44,964 nt of DNA from Pirellulales bacterium (GCA_035499655.1 DATJYL010000115.1:1-44964), one strand, 5' to 3'; numbered from the stretch's first letter, positions 1 to 9,131 are shown. Translations and numbers: made by a program. Notes: generated from the letters alone by a model not told the origin.

Positions 1-926
1 GTGATGGGCACCAAGTTGCGCAACACGCGTAGCTTTTCGGTGCGTACATTCACTCCTTTCAGACCACCGGGGGCATCCATGGCCGCATAAGCCAATAATT
101 GCAAAACATGATTTTGCATCACATCGCGAATGGCCCCGGCCGTGTCGTAGTAGCTGCCGCGGTGGCCCTCCATCCCGACTGTTTCGGCCACAGTTATTTG
201 CACATGGTCGACAAATTCGCAATTCAACAGCGGCTCGAAGATGGCGTTGGCAAACCGAAACGCCATCATGTTGAGCACCGTTTCCTTGCCCAAATAATGA
301 TCGATCCGATAAATTTGATCTTCCTGCAAGAAGCGGTGAATATCGGCATCCAATGCGCGGGCACTGGCTAAATCGCGGCCAAACGGTTTTTCAATGACCA
401 CTCGATACCAGGGGGTGCCCGGACTGTAGCGATGAATGAGTCCTTGCGCAGAAAGCTGGTCGATTACCGAGGCAAAAAATGTCGGCGACACCGCCAAATA
501 AAAAATCCGATTGCCGGGCATGTGTTGCTGGCTTTCGATGCCGGTAATACGCTTTCCCAAGCTGGCGTAACTTGCAGTATTGGCAAAATCGACCGATTGA
601 TACGAAAGCAGCGCGGCAAACTGCTTCCATTCATCGTCGCTGGCCGGCTTTAAGCGGCCGTGATCTTGCACAGCTTTGCGGGCCAAATCGCGGAACTGGT
701 CGTCGCTATATTTTTCGATCGCTACGCCGACAATGGCCATTGGATCGGGCAGAAACTTTCCCTGCCACAACGCAAACAGGGCGGGCAGTATTTTGCGTCC
801 GGATAGATCGCCCGTGGCTCCAAACAGCACTAGGACCGCAGGCTCCTGCGCCGCGGCGGAAGCCACGATTTGTGGAGCAATTTTTGCAGCCGGACCATGA
901 GCACGAATAATTTGAGCGCTTGGCAT
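1..926 (-). CDS. zwf: glucose-6-phosphate 1-dehydrogenase, 3' end cut by window edge
   Basis: Oxidises glucose-6-phosphate to 6-phosphogluconolactone with NAD(P)+, the first step of the oxidative pentose phosphate pathway, in the cytoplasm. About 308 residues are visible, of a family that is usually near 490-510. The N-terminal nucleotide-binding motif LFGATGDLSGRKILPALF follows a short leader of about 30 residues. The active-site motif RIDHYLGKE is present, with its histidine near residue 210, followed by TVLNMMAFRFAN. The chosen ATG at 926 has no clear Shine-Dalgarno sequence. It lies 46 bases after the pgl stop on the same strand, so pgl-zwf is probably one transcript, which fits the shared pathway. 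The assignment is secure; the exact start is less so. Confidence 0.95.
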   Translation of the reverse strand, partial: MPSAQIIRAHGPAAKIAPQIVASAAAQEPAVLVLFGATGDLSGRKILPALFALWQGKFLPDPMAIVGVAIEKYSDDQFRDLARKAVQDHGRLKPASDDEWKQFAALLSYQSVDFANTASYASLGKRITGIESQQHMPGNRIFYLAVSPTFFASVIDQLSAQGLIHRYSPGTPWYRVVIEKPFGRDLASARALDADIHRFLQEDQIYRIDHYLGKETVLNMMAFRFANAIFEPLLNCEFVDHVQITVAETVGMEGHRGSYYDTAGAIRDVMQNHVLQLLAYAAMDAPGGLKGVNVRTEKLRVLRNLVPI

Positions 927-972
927 GAGGATGAAAGGAGGCTTAAGTGAGTGGTGAAAGCATGAATTCAAT

Positions 973-1764
973 TCAGTGTTCTATTGGCTTGGGTGTCAGT
1001 AATTTTGCCGCTGGCTCATCGAGGAGCCAAGTTAGTTTTCCAGGGATGGGTTGCACGCCGCAGGCAGGATGTTTGTGAACGTCTGGCGGACCCTCTAAAA
1101 CCTCCTGCACAATCGAAGCTTTTCCCGCGCCTGATACAAGAAACATCACCTGCTGGGCCGCGTTGATCACAGGAAATGTGAAAGTTACCCGATCTACCGG
1201 CGGCGGCAAGACTCCGGGTGGGCTGTGTGTCACCCAAGCCTGCTTTTCATCAAGCGTCGGCTTACCTGGAAATAGCGAGGCAGTGTGGCCATCGTCGCCC
1301 AAGCCTAGCAAAATCAAATCGAATTGCGGGACTCCATCGGCTGATCGGCTGGAACTGCCGTTAAAGAACTTTCGCAGCGTCGACTCGTAGGCCGAGGCAG
1401 TTTGTGCCGGACTTCCGAAGCCTGTCGGAAGGGAGAGAACGTGGGTTGCTTCGATCTGCGCGGGTTTCAGCAGCGATTCCGCCGCTAAGTGGTAGTTACT
1501 GCGTGGATCGTCGTGCGGCACACAGCGTTCGTCTCCGAAAAACAACCACGTGTGCGTCCAATCAATCTGTTGGCGGCGCGGATTTTGCGCCAGCAACCGA
1601 TAAGTCCGCTCCGGGGTTGATCCGCCAGACAAGACCAGCGTAAAACGGCCCCGCTGGGCAATAGCTGTATGCGCGGCGGCCACAATTCGATCCGCGGCAT
1701 CTGCCGCCAACGCTGCGGCATCGCTGCAAATGACGATTTCCACTCGGCCGGCTGCAACACTCAT
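973..1764 (-). CDS. pgl: 6-phosphogluconolactonase (DevB/SOL family)
   Basis: Hydrolyses 6-phosphogluconolactone to 6-phosphogluconate, the step after Zwf. The 263-residue length is usual for the family. Family motifs are visible in order: LVLSGGSTPERTYRLL near the N-terminus, WLFFGDERCVPHDDPRSNY, and LILLGLGDDGHTASLFPG, whose histidine is catalytic in known members. An in-frame ATG six codons upstream (1782) exists, but the ATG at 1764 has GGAG eight bases upstream and starts nearer the conserved fold, so I prefer it. The gene reads away from the respiratory operon, and the bases between 1765 and 1940 probably hold divergent promoters. Confidence 0.95.
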   Translation of the reverse strand: MSVAAGRVEIVICSDAAALAADAADRIVAAAHTAIAQRGRFTLVLSGGSTPERTYRLLAQNPRRQQIDWTHTWLFFGDERCVPHDDPRSNYHLAAESLLKPAQIEATHVLSLPTGFGSPAQTASAYESTLRKFFNGSSSRSADGVPQFDLILLGLGDDGHTASLFPGKPTLDEKQAWVTHSPPGVLPPPVDRVTFTFPVINAAQQVMFLVSGAGKASIVQEVLEGPPDVHKHPACGVQPIPGKLTWLLDEPAAKLLTPKPIEH

Positions 1765-1817
1765 CCTTGCTTCTCCGTGCAAAGACTGGAGCGGATTAAA
1801 TCGGAACCGAAGGGCGC

Positions 1818-1845
1818 TTTACCAAACCGCCTCTCTTTGTATACA
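1818..1845 (+). promoter_or_regulatory. candidate sigma70-like promoter for the respiratory operon
   Basis: TTTACC at 1818-1823 and TATACA at 1840-1845 are separated by 16 bases, about 95 bases upstream of the preferred coxB start. The boxes resemble the -35 and -10 consensus, but this is pattern recognition only; planctomycete promoters are poorly defined and no operator is apparent. Confidence 0.3.
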
Positions 1846-1940
1846 TTGAGCGGCGATAAGTCTATGAGTCGGCGATGAACTGCGCCGGCTCGCCGTCATG
1901 GATGCCAACGACGAAACCCGCCGTCGTCAGGGGGCCCAAG

Positions 1941-3020
1941 ATGCCCAATTACTTGCTGCTCGCCGCCACAGCGGAAAACGTCCTGCAAGACGTTTCCACG
2001 CTGCACCCCGTTTCGCCCCCCGCAGACTCGATTCGTTACTTATTTTATTTTGTGACCGCGGTGGGGGCAGGCATTCTAGCCGTGGTGTGGGGCGTGCTGC
2101 TTTACTCGCTGGTTAAATTTCGGCGAAAGCGCAGCATTGGCTGGCGCGGCGGCGACGAGCAGCAGCCCGCTTATCCTGGAGTCGTCACCGCCGAGCCACC
2201 GCAAGTCTATGGGAGCATGCCCATCGAAATCGCTTGGACGGTGGCTCCAGGCATTATTGTGCTGATGTTGTCCCTAGTGATTGTGCGAACCGAATTGGAA
2301 GTGCGCATTAAGCAACCGAGCCCATTGCAAGGCTCGAACGCGCTGACCGCCACGGTGATTGGCCATCAATGGTGGTGGGAATACATCATCGAGCAGAATG
2401 GCGGCCAGAACGTCAATCCTGTTGTTACGGCCAACGAACTGCACGTGCCCGTCAGCGGCGAGGGAACCGAGGGAGCGCCGACTCGTCCCGTTTATCTCAC
2501 CCTGAAATCGGCCGATGTCTGCCACAGCTTTTGGGTTCCGCGCCTGGCCGGCAAAACCGATTTAATACCCGGCCGAGTGAATCAGATGTGGTTCCAAACC
2601 ACGCAGCCAGGATTGTATGTCGGCCAATGCGCCGAATACTGCGGAGCACAGCACGCCAACATGCTGCTGCGGGTCTATATCGACACCCCGGAGAACTTCG
2701 CCGCCTGGCTGGCGAATGAGCAAAAGCCGGCGGTGAGCGATCCGGCAGTTCGCGCAGGACAACAAGTTTTTTTGGCGCAATCGTGCGTCAATTGCCATAC
2801 CATTCGGGGCACCACGGCCAAGGGCAAATTCGGCCCAGACTTAACCCACCTGGCGTCGCGCGCTACATTCGCAGGCGGAATGCTGGGATTGAACCAGGAG
2901 AATTTGGAAAAATGGATTATCGATCCGCAAAAAATGAAGCCTGAATGTTTAATGCCAGCCTTTGGACTAAGCGTCCGCAACGTGGGGTTGATTACCGATT
3001 ATTTGATGACGCTGAAGTAA
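1941..3020 (+). CDS. coxB: cytochrome c oxidase subunit II with C-terminal cytochrome c domain (caa3 type)
   Basis: Takes electrons from the bc segment of the chain and passes them through CuA to subunit I. The ATG at 1941 (MPNYLL) gives 359 residues; an in-frame ATG at 1875 would add 22 residues without membrane character. After a short leader come two transmembrane helices, one starting near YLFYFVTAVGAG and one near AWTVAPGIIVLML. The cupredoxin domain carries the CuA motif CAEYCGAQHANM. A fused C-terminal haem-c domain has CVNCHT and a probable axial methionine in CLMPAFG. The fused cytochrome defines a caa3-type enzyme that needs no separate soluble donor at this step. It is first in the oxidase operon, 65 bases before coxA. 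Confidence 0.95.
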   Translation: MPNYLLLAATAENVLQDVSTLHPVSPPADSIRYLFYFVTAVGAGILAVVWGVLLYSLVKFRRKRSIGWRGGDEQQPAYPGVVTAEPPQVYGSMPIEIAWTVAPGIIVLMLSLVIVRTELEVRIKQPSPLQGSNALTATVIGHQWWWEYIIEQNGGQNVNPVVTANELHVPVSGEGTEGAPTRPVYLTLKSADVCHSFWVPRLAGKTDLIPGRVNQMWFQTTQPGLYVGQCAEYCGAQHANMLLRVYIDTPENFAAWLANEQKPAVSDPAVRAGQQVFLAQSCVNCHTIRGTTAKGKFGPDLTHLASRATFAGGMLGLNQENLEKWIIDPQKMKPECLMPAFGLSVRNVGLITDYLMTLK

Positions 3021-3085
3021 TTCCCATGCCTTACTGTCACCTCCACGACTCGCTCACGAACACTTCTCAGTATTAGCCACCTCAC

Positions 3086-4732
3086 ATGGCCACCGTCACA
3101 CAACCCGCCGCGCTGGAACGTCCGTTTTGGACAGCTCGATTGCACGAGTGGGCCGTGACCGTCGACCACAAGCGCATTGGCATTATGTACGTGGTGATGG
3201 CGGTTGTGTTTTTAGTGATCGCCGGCTTGGAGGCGGAAGCGATTCGCTGGCAGTTGTTCGTGCCGGAAAACACTTTTTTGGGACCCGATCGGTTCAATCA
3301 GTTTTTCACCATGCACGGCACCACGATGGTGTTTTTTGTGGGGATGCCCATTTTGATTGGCATTGCCAATTACATTGTGCCGCTGCAGATTGGCGCCCGC
3401 GACATGGCGTTTCCGCGATTGAATGCTTTCGGGTTTTGGGTCACCCTGTTCGGCGGACTGCTGGCATATTTCAGCTTTTTCATTCCCGGCGGGCCGCCGG
3501 CCATCGGCTGGTTTGCTTATGCGCCGCTGACGGAGCGGGCGTTCAATCGCGGGGCAGGCGTTGATTTTTGGACGCTGGGACTTTTGGTGAGCGGCATCGG
3601 CACCATTGCGGCCGGCGTGAATTTTGTGGCCACGATTCTCACCCTGCGCTGCCCCGGAATGACCCTGACAAAAATGCCGTTTTTCACCTGGACCATGTTG
3701 TGGACCAGCGTGCAGATATTGCTGGCGATTCCGCCGTTGACTGCGGCGCTGGTGATGGTGGAATTCGATCGCGCGCTGGGAGCGAAATTCTTTAATCCTC
3801 AAAACGATGGCTCCGCCTATATGTGGCAGCACTTGTTTTGGTTTTTTGGGCACCCGGAGGTTTACATTCTGATTTTGCCGGCGTTCGGCATGATTTCCGA
3901 AGTGATTCCCGTATTTTCGCGGAAAGTGCTGTTTGGTTACGAGTTCATGGCCGCCGCCACCATGGCGATTGTGTTCATTAGCATGGGCGTGTGGGCCCAT
4001 CACATGTTTTGCGTCGGCATGAACCGCACGCTGGATATGTATTTTGCGGCGGCGAGTTTGCTGGTATCCATTCCCACGGGCATCAAGTTTTTCAACTGGC
4101 TGGCGACGATGTACGGTGGGCGAATTTCGCTGGCCTCGCCCATGCTGTTCGCCTGCGGATTTTTGTCGATGTTTGTGCTGGGAGGCCTGACGGGCATTAT
4201 GCTGGCGTGCGCGCCGTTTGATTTCCAGGTGTCGGACACGTATTTCGTGGTGGGTCATTTTCACTGGGTGTTGATCGGCGGCACGTTGTTCGGCGTGTTT
4301 GCGGGCATTCACTATTGGTTTCCAAAAGTCACCGGCCGAATGCTTTCGGAACGCTTGGCCAAGTGGCAGTTTTGGCTGCTGTTGATCGGCTTTATTCTCA
4401 CTTTCGGCCCGATGCACATTTCGGGTTTATTGGGGATGCCGCGGCGAATTTACACGTATTTGCCAGACCGGCGGTGGCAAATTTGGAATCAACTGAGCAC
4501 GATTGGCGCACTGGTTCAAGTGCCTAGCTATTTGCTGTTTGTGATCAACATCTTTTGGTCCTTGAAGTACGGCCAGCCGGCCGGCGACGATCCGTGGGAC
4601 GCCTGGACGTTGGAATGGGCCACACCTTCGCCGCCGCCGACGTACAACTTTGAGGCCGTGCCGACGATTCGCAGCCGCCGTCCGCTATGGGACGCCAAAC
4701 ACCCCGACGACCCGGACTGGAAATACGAATGA
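3086..4732 (+). CDS. coxA: cytochrome c oxidase subunit I
   Basis: Catalytic haem-copper subunit that reduces O2 to water and pumps protons. The 548 residues hold about 12 transmembrane helices. The helix VI motif FGHPEVYILILP has the CuB histidine, the D-channel glutamate and the cross-linking tyrosine of A1-type oxidases. WAHHMF supplies the two further CuB histidines, and VGHFHWVLIGG the haem a3 and haem a histidines. The C-terminal tail of about 40 residues (ending DPDWKYE) is charged and rich in proline. The stop codon overlaps the coxC start by ATGA, so the two are translationally coupled. Confidence 0.98.
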   Translation: MATVTQPAALERPFWTARLHEWAVTVDHKRIGIMYVVMAVVFLVIAGLEAEAIRWQLFVPENTFLGPDRFNQFFTMHGTTMVFFVGMPILIGIANYIVPLQIGARDMAFPRLNAFGFWVTLFGGLLAYFSFFIPGGPPAIGWFAYAPLTERAFNRGAGVDFWTLGLLVSGIGTIAAGVNFVATILTLRCPGMTLTKMPFFTWTMLWTSVQILLAIPPLTAALVMVEFDRALGAKFFNPQNDGSAYMWQHLFWFFGHPEVYILILPAFGMISEVIPVFSRKVLFGYEFMAAATMAIVFISMGVWAHHMFCVGMNRTLDMYFAAASLLVSIPTGIKFFNWLATMYGGRISLASPMLFACGFLSMFVLGGLTGIMLACAPFDFQVSDTYFVVGHFHWVLIGGTLFGVFAGIHYWFPKVTGRMLSERLAKWQFWLLLIGFILTFGPMHISGLLGMPRRIYTYLPDRRWQIWNQLSTIGALVQVPSYLLFVINIFWSLKYGQPAGDDPWDAWTLEWATPSPPPTYNFEAVPTIRSRRPLWDAKHPDDPDWKYE

Positions 4733-5376
4733 TGAGCGATTCCACCATGGCCGGTTCTACAATCATTGGCGCGGCCAACGGGCTGCCCGCCGAATTAACG
4801 TCACCTGCCTCGGACTGGTGGCGCTCGCACGCCAAAGTCGGCATGTTGGCGTTTTTACTTTCCGAGGTAGCGTTTTTCAGCACGCTGATCACGACCTACG
4901 TTGTGTTTTTGCGGCAGACGAAAGCCGGCAATCCTAGCCCGGCGGAAGTGTTTCATTTACCGCTGGTGTTGACCGGCACAGCGTGCTTGCTGTCCAGCAG
5001 CATCACCATTCATTTGGCCGAGAAAGCCATGCGGACCGGCAAGCGCGCAGGCTTTCTCGGCTGGTGGGGCTTAACCATCGTGCTGGGCGCCACATTCCTG
5101 GCTTGCACCGGCAAAGAGTGGCACGAGTTGATTTGCACCTACGGGCTGACGATCAGCCGGAATTTGTTCGGCAGCACCTATTTCACGCTGGTGGGCTTTC
5201 ATGCGCTGCACGTGACCGTGGGCCTCGTTTTATTATCGACCATTTTCCTGTTGGCGTGGCGGCGAGCGCTCTCCGAGCAAGACCACACCGCAGCGGAAGT
5301 GATTTCCTGGTATTGGCATTTTGTCGACGGGGTGTGGATCGTGGTGTTCACATTGGTGTATTTGATCGGGCGGTAA
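4729..5376 (+). CDS. coxC: cytochrome c oxidase subunit III
   Basis: Structural subunit that stabilises the catalytic core and its proton uptake. The ATG at 4729 overlaps the coxA TGA and gives 215 residues; reading further upstream would translate coxA sequence in another frame. Typical subunit III features are AKVGMLAFLLSEVAFF in the first helix, the polar loop with GKEWHEL, FGSTYFTLVGFHALHV, and the C-terminal YWHFVDGVWIVVF. There are five to six predicted transmembrane segments, a shortened form as in many bacterial oxidases. The next gene starts 35 bases downstream. Confidence 0.96.
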   Translation: MMSDSTMAGSTIIGAANGLPAELTSPASDWWRSHAKVGMLAFLLSEVAFFSTLITTYVVFLRQTKAGNPSPAEVFHLPLVLTGTACLLSSSITIHLAEKAMRTGKRAGFLGWWGLTIVLGATFLACTGKEWHELICTYGLTISRNLFGSTYFTLVGFHALHVTVGLVLLSTIFLLAWRRALSEQDHTAAEVISWYWHFVDGVWIVVFTLVYLIGR

Positions 5377-5411
5377 AACGGTTTAGCCGCGAAGCGGCGC
5401 AATATATTTCG

Positions 5412-7004
5412 ATGGCACAACCGCACAATTCAAATCCGAAACTAGCGAGTCGCGAACCGACGCGCACGGTCGAGATGCCGCGGCCGACGGTGTGGCCTGT
5501 TGTCCTCGGATTGGGCATTGTTTTGGCCGCGCTCGGAGTAGCTACGAGTTTGTTTTTTTGCATCGTGGGAGCAACTTTGTTGGTGATCGGGCTGGTCGGT
5601 TGGGTTGCTCAATTGATGCCGGGCCGCGGACATGAGCATGAACCGCTGGCTGCGGCAGAAGAGCGCGTCACCATGGTCATTCCGCGTCCTGGAACCGTGG
5701 AACAGCTCAAGCCGGGAGTCACGGGTTACCGTTTTCAAGTTCCGGAAAAAGTGCATCCGGTTTCGGCGGGCATGAAAGGCGGCATCGTCGGCGGTTTGCT
5801 CATGCCTATTCCCGCGCTAGTGTGGGCAGTGGCTAGCGGTCACAGCATTTGGTATCCAGTGAATTTATTGGCCGGTTTGGTGTTGCCGGGCTTGCCCGAT
5901 ATGTCTGGTGAGCAACTGCAGCACAATCTTGAGATATTTCACCCCGGAGGAGTTTTGTGCGCCATCATCATGCACGTGATGATGTCGATTGGCTTTGGCC
6001 TGATCGGCGGCGTGTTGTTGCCGATGTTGCCGTCAATTCGAGGGGCTCCGTTATTATTTGGGGGATTGATTTTGCCGCTTTTGTGGAGCGGGGCGAATCA
6101 CAGCCTGATGGGTTTGGTCAATCCGCTGCTCAACGAATACATCAACTGGCCCTGGTATGTCGTTTCGCAATTGGTATACGGCATCGCAACTTCGATTGTA
6201 ATTATCCGGAGCGAAAAAATTGCCATCGCACCGCGCGGATCCGGCCGTGATGCAGGCGGCCCATTTATTCCGCCCGGCTGGCTGGGTTGCCTGCTGATGT
6301 TTTGCGTGCTGTTTTCCGGCTGCAGCGATGCCTTGCCCGGCAAGCCGGCTCTCGCCGACGCCTACGTCATGCCGCAGGACATCAAAAACTTTTCGGGGCC
6401 AACGGGATTGTATGCGCAGCGCTGTGCCGGCTGTCACGGGGCCGACGGAACGCTGGGACCGGGACCGCCGCTAAACGATCCGCTGTTTTTGGCGTTGGTG
6501 AGCGACGACGAACTTCGCAGCGTCATTGCCGAAGGCCGCCGCGGCACGCTAATGCCGGCCTGGGCGCAATCGTCGGGCGGACCGCTCACCGCCGACCAAG
6601 TGATGGTATTGGTGAAAGGGATCAGAGCGTGGCAAACGCCGGCAAATACCCACGTGCAAAGAGTTTATCCCAGCGCGCCGCCGCTGGCAGCGCCGACCGC
6701 GAAAGGCATGGGAAACTTCAGTGCGGGCGAAAAAGTGTACGCCGCGGCCTGCGCCGATTGTCACGGCGAGCACGGCGAAGGAACAGAGGATACGGCAGGT
6801 CCCCTGAACGATCCAGCATTTTTGGCGCTGTGCAGCGATCAGGAATTGCGCCGCTACATCATCACGGGCCGGCCAGATTTGGGCATGCCCGATTTCGCAT
6901 CGGCCTCTGGTCGCGGCGAAAAATTCTATCCTCTCACGGCCGATCAAGTGAACGATTTAATGGCGCTCTTGAAGCAGTGGCGCGAAATAGCGACGACGGA
7001 ATAA
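5412..7004 (+). CDS. polytopic membrane protein fused to a dihaem cytochrome c
   Basis: 530 residues from ATG 5412. Residues 1-75 resemble the small two-helix subunit often found in oxidase clusters and end with WVAQLMPGRGHEHEPL. A second membrane region (about 120-275) has four or five helices, with SGHSIWYPVNLLAG and HPGGVLCAIIMHVMM. Near residue 295 comes a hydrophobic stretch ending VLFSGCSD that looks like a lipobox, followed by two cytochrome c domains with CAGCH (residues 338-342) and CADCH (447-451). The two haem domains resemble each other (LNDPLFLALVSDDELR and LNDPAFLALCSDQELR), which suggests internal duplication. No stop separates the parts, so one polypeptide is encoded. It probably relays electrons between the bc complex and subunit II. 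I do not know a standard name for the whole protein. Confidence 0.8.
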   Translation: MAQPHNSNPKLASREPTRTVEMPRPTVWPVVLGLGIVLAALGVATSLFFCIVGATLLVIGLVGWVAQLMPGRGHEHEPLAAAEERVTMVIPRPGTVEQLKPGVTGYRFQVPEKVHPVSAGMKGGIVGGLLMPIPALVWAVASGHSIWYPVNLLAGLVLPGLPDMSGEQLQHNLEIFHPGGVLCAIIMHVMMSIGFGLIGGVLLPMLPSIRGAPLLFGGLILPLLWSGANHSLMGLVNPLLNEYINWPWYVVSQLVYGIATSIVIIRSEKIAIAPRGSGRDAGGPFIPPGWLGCLLMFCVLFSGCSDALPGKPALADAYVMPQDIKNFSGPTGLYAQRCAGCHGADGTLGPGPPLNDPLFLALVSDDELRSVIAEGRRGTLMPAWAQSSGGPLTADQVMVLVKGIRAWQTPANTHVQRVYPSAPPLAAPTAKGMGNFSAGEKVYAAACADCHGEHGEGTEDTAGPLNDPAFLALCSDQELRRYIITGRPDLGMPDFASASGRGEKFYPLTADQVNDLMALLKQWREIATTE

Positions 7005-7042
7005 ATCCCGCGACAAGCAAACACAACCTCAATTCATTGACT

Positions 7043-7621
7043 ATGACGAAACAGAATTCGAATCAACGCAATACGGAATTTCCGCCGCGGCGGACTTTTT
7101 TGAAACTATTGACCGCGCTATTGGGGACCGTTGCCACGGCGATGGTCGCCATTCCAGGCGTGGGATATTTGGCGGCGGCGGTGGCGCGGCGAAAAGATCA
7201 ACCCTGGGTTTCGTTAGGACCAGTTAGCACTTTTCCCAAAGGAGAAACGCGGCTGAAAGTCATTACGCCCAGCGAAAACCCACTGGCTCAACCCTGGGAC
7301 GGCGTTACCGCTCAAACCGGCGTGTACGTGCGGTATCTGGGGCGTGACGAAAACTTTCAAGATCAATTTAACGTGTTCGCCATTAACTGCACGCACCTGG
7401 GTTGCCCGGTCGAATGGTTTCCCCAATCGGGGCTGTTCATGTGCCCCTGCCACGGCGGTGTGTATTACGAAAACGGCGATCGAGCCAGCGGTCCGCCTCC
7501 GCGCGGACTGTATCACTGTGTGTGGCAAGTGAAGCAAAGCCAAGGCGAAGCGGAACCGCAATTGTTCATTCAAGCTCCGTTTTTGCCGACGCTTCAGCAC
7601 ACGCTGACAGATAAAGGATGA
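7043..7621 (+). CDS. Rieske iron-sulfur subunit of a bc/b6f-type complex
   Basis: 192 residues. The N-terminus has RRTFLKLL followed by a hydrophobic helix, a Tat-type signal anchor as usual for Rieske proteins. The cluster motifs are CTHLGC (ligands C116 and H118) and CPCHGG (ligands C134 and H137), with C121 and C136 able to form the conserved disulfide. The protein takes the first electron from quinol at the P side and gives it to a cytochrome c haem. It sits between the dihaem fusion and cytochrome b, with only 7 bases to the latter. The start at 7043 is chosen because the frame upstream overlaps the preceding gene and has no relation to the family. Confidence 0.95.
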   Translation: MTKQNSNQRNTEFPPRRTFLKLLTALLGTVATAMVAIPGVGYLAAAVARRKDQPWVSLGPVSTFPKGETRLKVITPSENPLAQPWDGVTAQTGVYVRYLGRDENFQDQFNVFAINCTHLGCPVEWFPQSGLFMCPCHGGVYYENGDRASGPPPRGLYHCVWQVKQSQGEAEPQLFIQAPFLPTLQHTLTDKG

Positions 7622-7628
7622 AGGCGGC

Positions 7629-9122
7629 GTGATCAAGCGCATGTACCACTGGTTCGACTCTCGCCTGGGCATCAGCGACACGTTCATGCCCATGCTAAGG
7701 CATCCGGTGCCGAGCGAGCTGGCCGGACCGTTGGGTTGGTGGTATGTGTTTGGAAGCGCATCGCTGACACTGTTTCTCATTCAAATTCTCACTGGCATTG
7801 GTTTGGCTCTCACGTATGTGCCCAGCGCCGGCCAGGCGTATGAAAGTTTGCTGTATTTGAATTATCAGCAACCGTGGGGATGGTTTTTGCGTTCGCTGCA
7901 CTATTGGTCAGGCTCGGCCATGGTGGTGATGGCACTGGTCCACATGACGCAAGTATTTTTGCACGCAGCTTACAAATATCCCCGCGAATTGACTTGGGTG
8001 ATCGGCGTCGGACTGTTGCTGTGCACCCTGGGCATGGCGTTTACCGGACAAGTGTTGCGGTGGGACCCCGACGCCTATTGGGGCGTGGGCGTGGGTGCTG
8101 CCATGGCGGGTCGGGTGCCCGGCGCTGGGCCAACCATTGTCGATTTGCTGCTGGGTGGGCCGATCATCGGGGCCGACACGCTTAGCCGTTTTTTCGCACT
8201 GCACGTGTTTGTCATTCCGGCGATTCTCATGGCGCTCCTGGCCGTGCATTTATGGCTGGTGCTGAAAAAAGGAATCAGCGTGCCGCCGAAACCGGGCGAA
8301 CTGGTCGACCCCGCCACCTACGATGCAGCGTATGAGGAAGAACTTCGCCGGGGCGAGCCATTTTTAGGCGAGGCTATGCTCAAAGACGTCGTCTTTTCGG
8401 CACTGGTCGTGATTGTAGTCGTCGCCCTTGCAGCGCTAGCGGGTCCGAAAGGGCCTAGCGCGCCCCCTGATCCCACACTTAGCGGCGCGAACCCTCGACC
8501 CGATTGGCCATTTCTGTGGCTGTTTGGATTACTTTCGCTTAGCCCGCCCGCTGCGGAAACCGCCATCATCCTGATCATGCCCGTCGCGCTTATTGTTGGA
8601 TTATTGGCCGTTCCGTTTATATCGAACCGTGGCGAACGGGCTCCTTCGCGCCGACCAATGGCGGTATTGCTGGTGGTCGTCATTTATGCAGTGCTAGGGG
8701 TGTTCACCTACTTGGGCCAGCAGTCGCCGTGGTCCCCACGTATGTTAGCGTGGAGCGCCGATGCCGTGCCGGTAAATCTTGTAAAGAAGATGGATCAACC
8801 ACTGTCCCCTCTTGAATTGCAAGGAGCTGTCGTATTTCAAAACAAGCAATGCCGCAATTGTCACGCGCTGGAAGGCATCGGCGGAACGCGCGGCCCAGAT
8901 TTAACAACTGTGGGGACGCGGCTGACTCGTGACCAACTAATCGACCAAGTCAGCAACGGCACGCCTGGCGGCGGCAACATGCCGGCCTACGGCAAGCAAA
9001 TGAGTCCAGCCGAAATGACCGCGGTTGTTGATTTTTTGGTTAGCCTGCGCCCGGCGGGCACAAAGGCGGCTCGAACACCGTCGGATCCATCTCGGGAGAA
9101 GAGCCAAGGATCGGGAAAGTAA
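7629..9122 (+). CDS. cytochrome b fused to a C-terminal cytochrome c domain
   Basis: 497 residues combining the N-terminal cytochrome b half, the subunit IV-like half and a monohaem cytochrome c. Haem-b ligands are the pairs H91/H105 and H192/H207. The 13- and 14-residue gaps between the ligands follow the b6f/Firmicutes pattern rather than mitochondrial bc1. KYPRELTWVIGVGLLL is the usual loop between helices. In place of the quinol-site PEWY motif the sequence reads PDWP (in RPDWPFLWLFG). The C-terminal domain has CRNCH at 408-412 and a likely axial methionine in GGNMPAYG. The Rieske gene precedes it and the CtaG fusion follows 9 bases later. Confidence 0.94.
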   Translation: MIKRMYHWFDSRLGISDTFMPMLRHPVPSELAGPLGWWYVFGSASLTLFLIQILTGIGLALTYVPSAGQAYESLLYLNYQQPWGWFLRSLHYWSGSAMVVMALVHMTQVFLHAAYKYPRELTWVIGVGLLLCTLGMAFTGQVLRWDPDAYWGVGVGAAMAGRVPGAGPTIVDLLLGGPIIGADTLSRFFALHVFVIPAILMALLAVHLWLVLKKGISVPPKPGELVDPATYDAAYEEELRRGEPFLGEAMLKDVVFSALVVIVVVALAALAGPKGPSAPPDPTLSGANPRPDWPFLWLFGLLSLSPPAAETAIILIMPVALIVGLLAVPFISNRGERAPSRRPMAVLLVVVIYAVLGVFTYLGQQSPWSPRMLAWSADAVPVNLVKKMDQPLSPLELQGAVVFQNKQCRNCHALEGIGGTRGPDLTTVGTRLTRDQLIDQVSNGTPGGGNMPAYGKQMSPAEMTAVVDFLVSLRPAGTKAARTPSDPSREKSQGSGK

Positions 9123-9131
9123 TCGTGCGTC

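Noticed and set aside
3212-4417. A 401-codon minus-strand open frame opposite coxA
   Set aside because: Composition (His, Arg, Gln, Lys-rich without hydrophobic order) is typical of an antisense shadow of a membrane protein gene; coxA is certain.
4983-5411. In-frame extension upstream of the dihaem fusion gene
   Set aside because: It overlaps coxC in another frame and has shadow-like composition; ATG 5412 follows the coxC stop.
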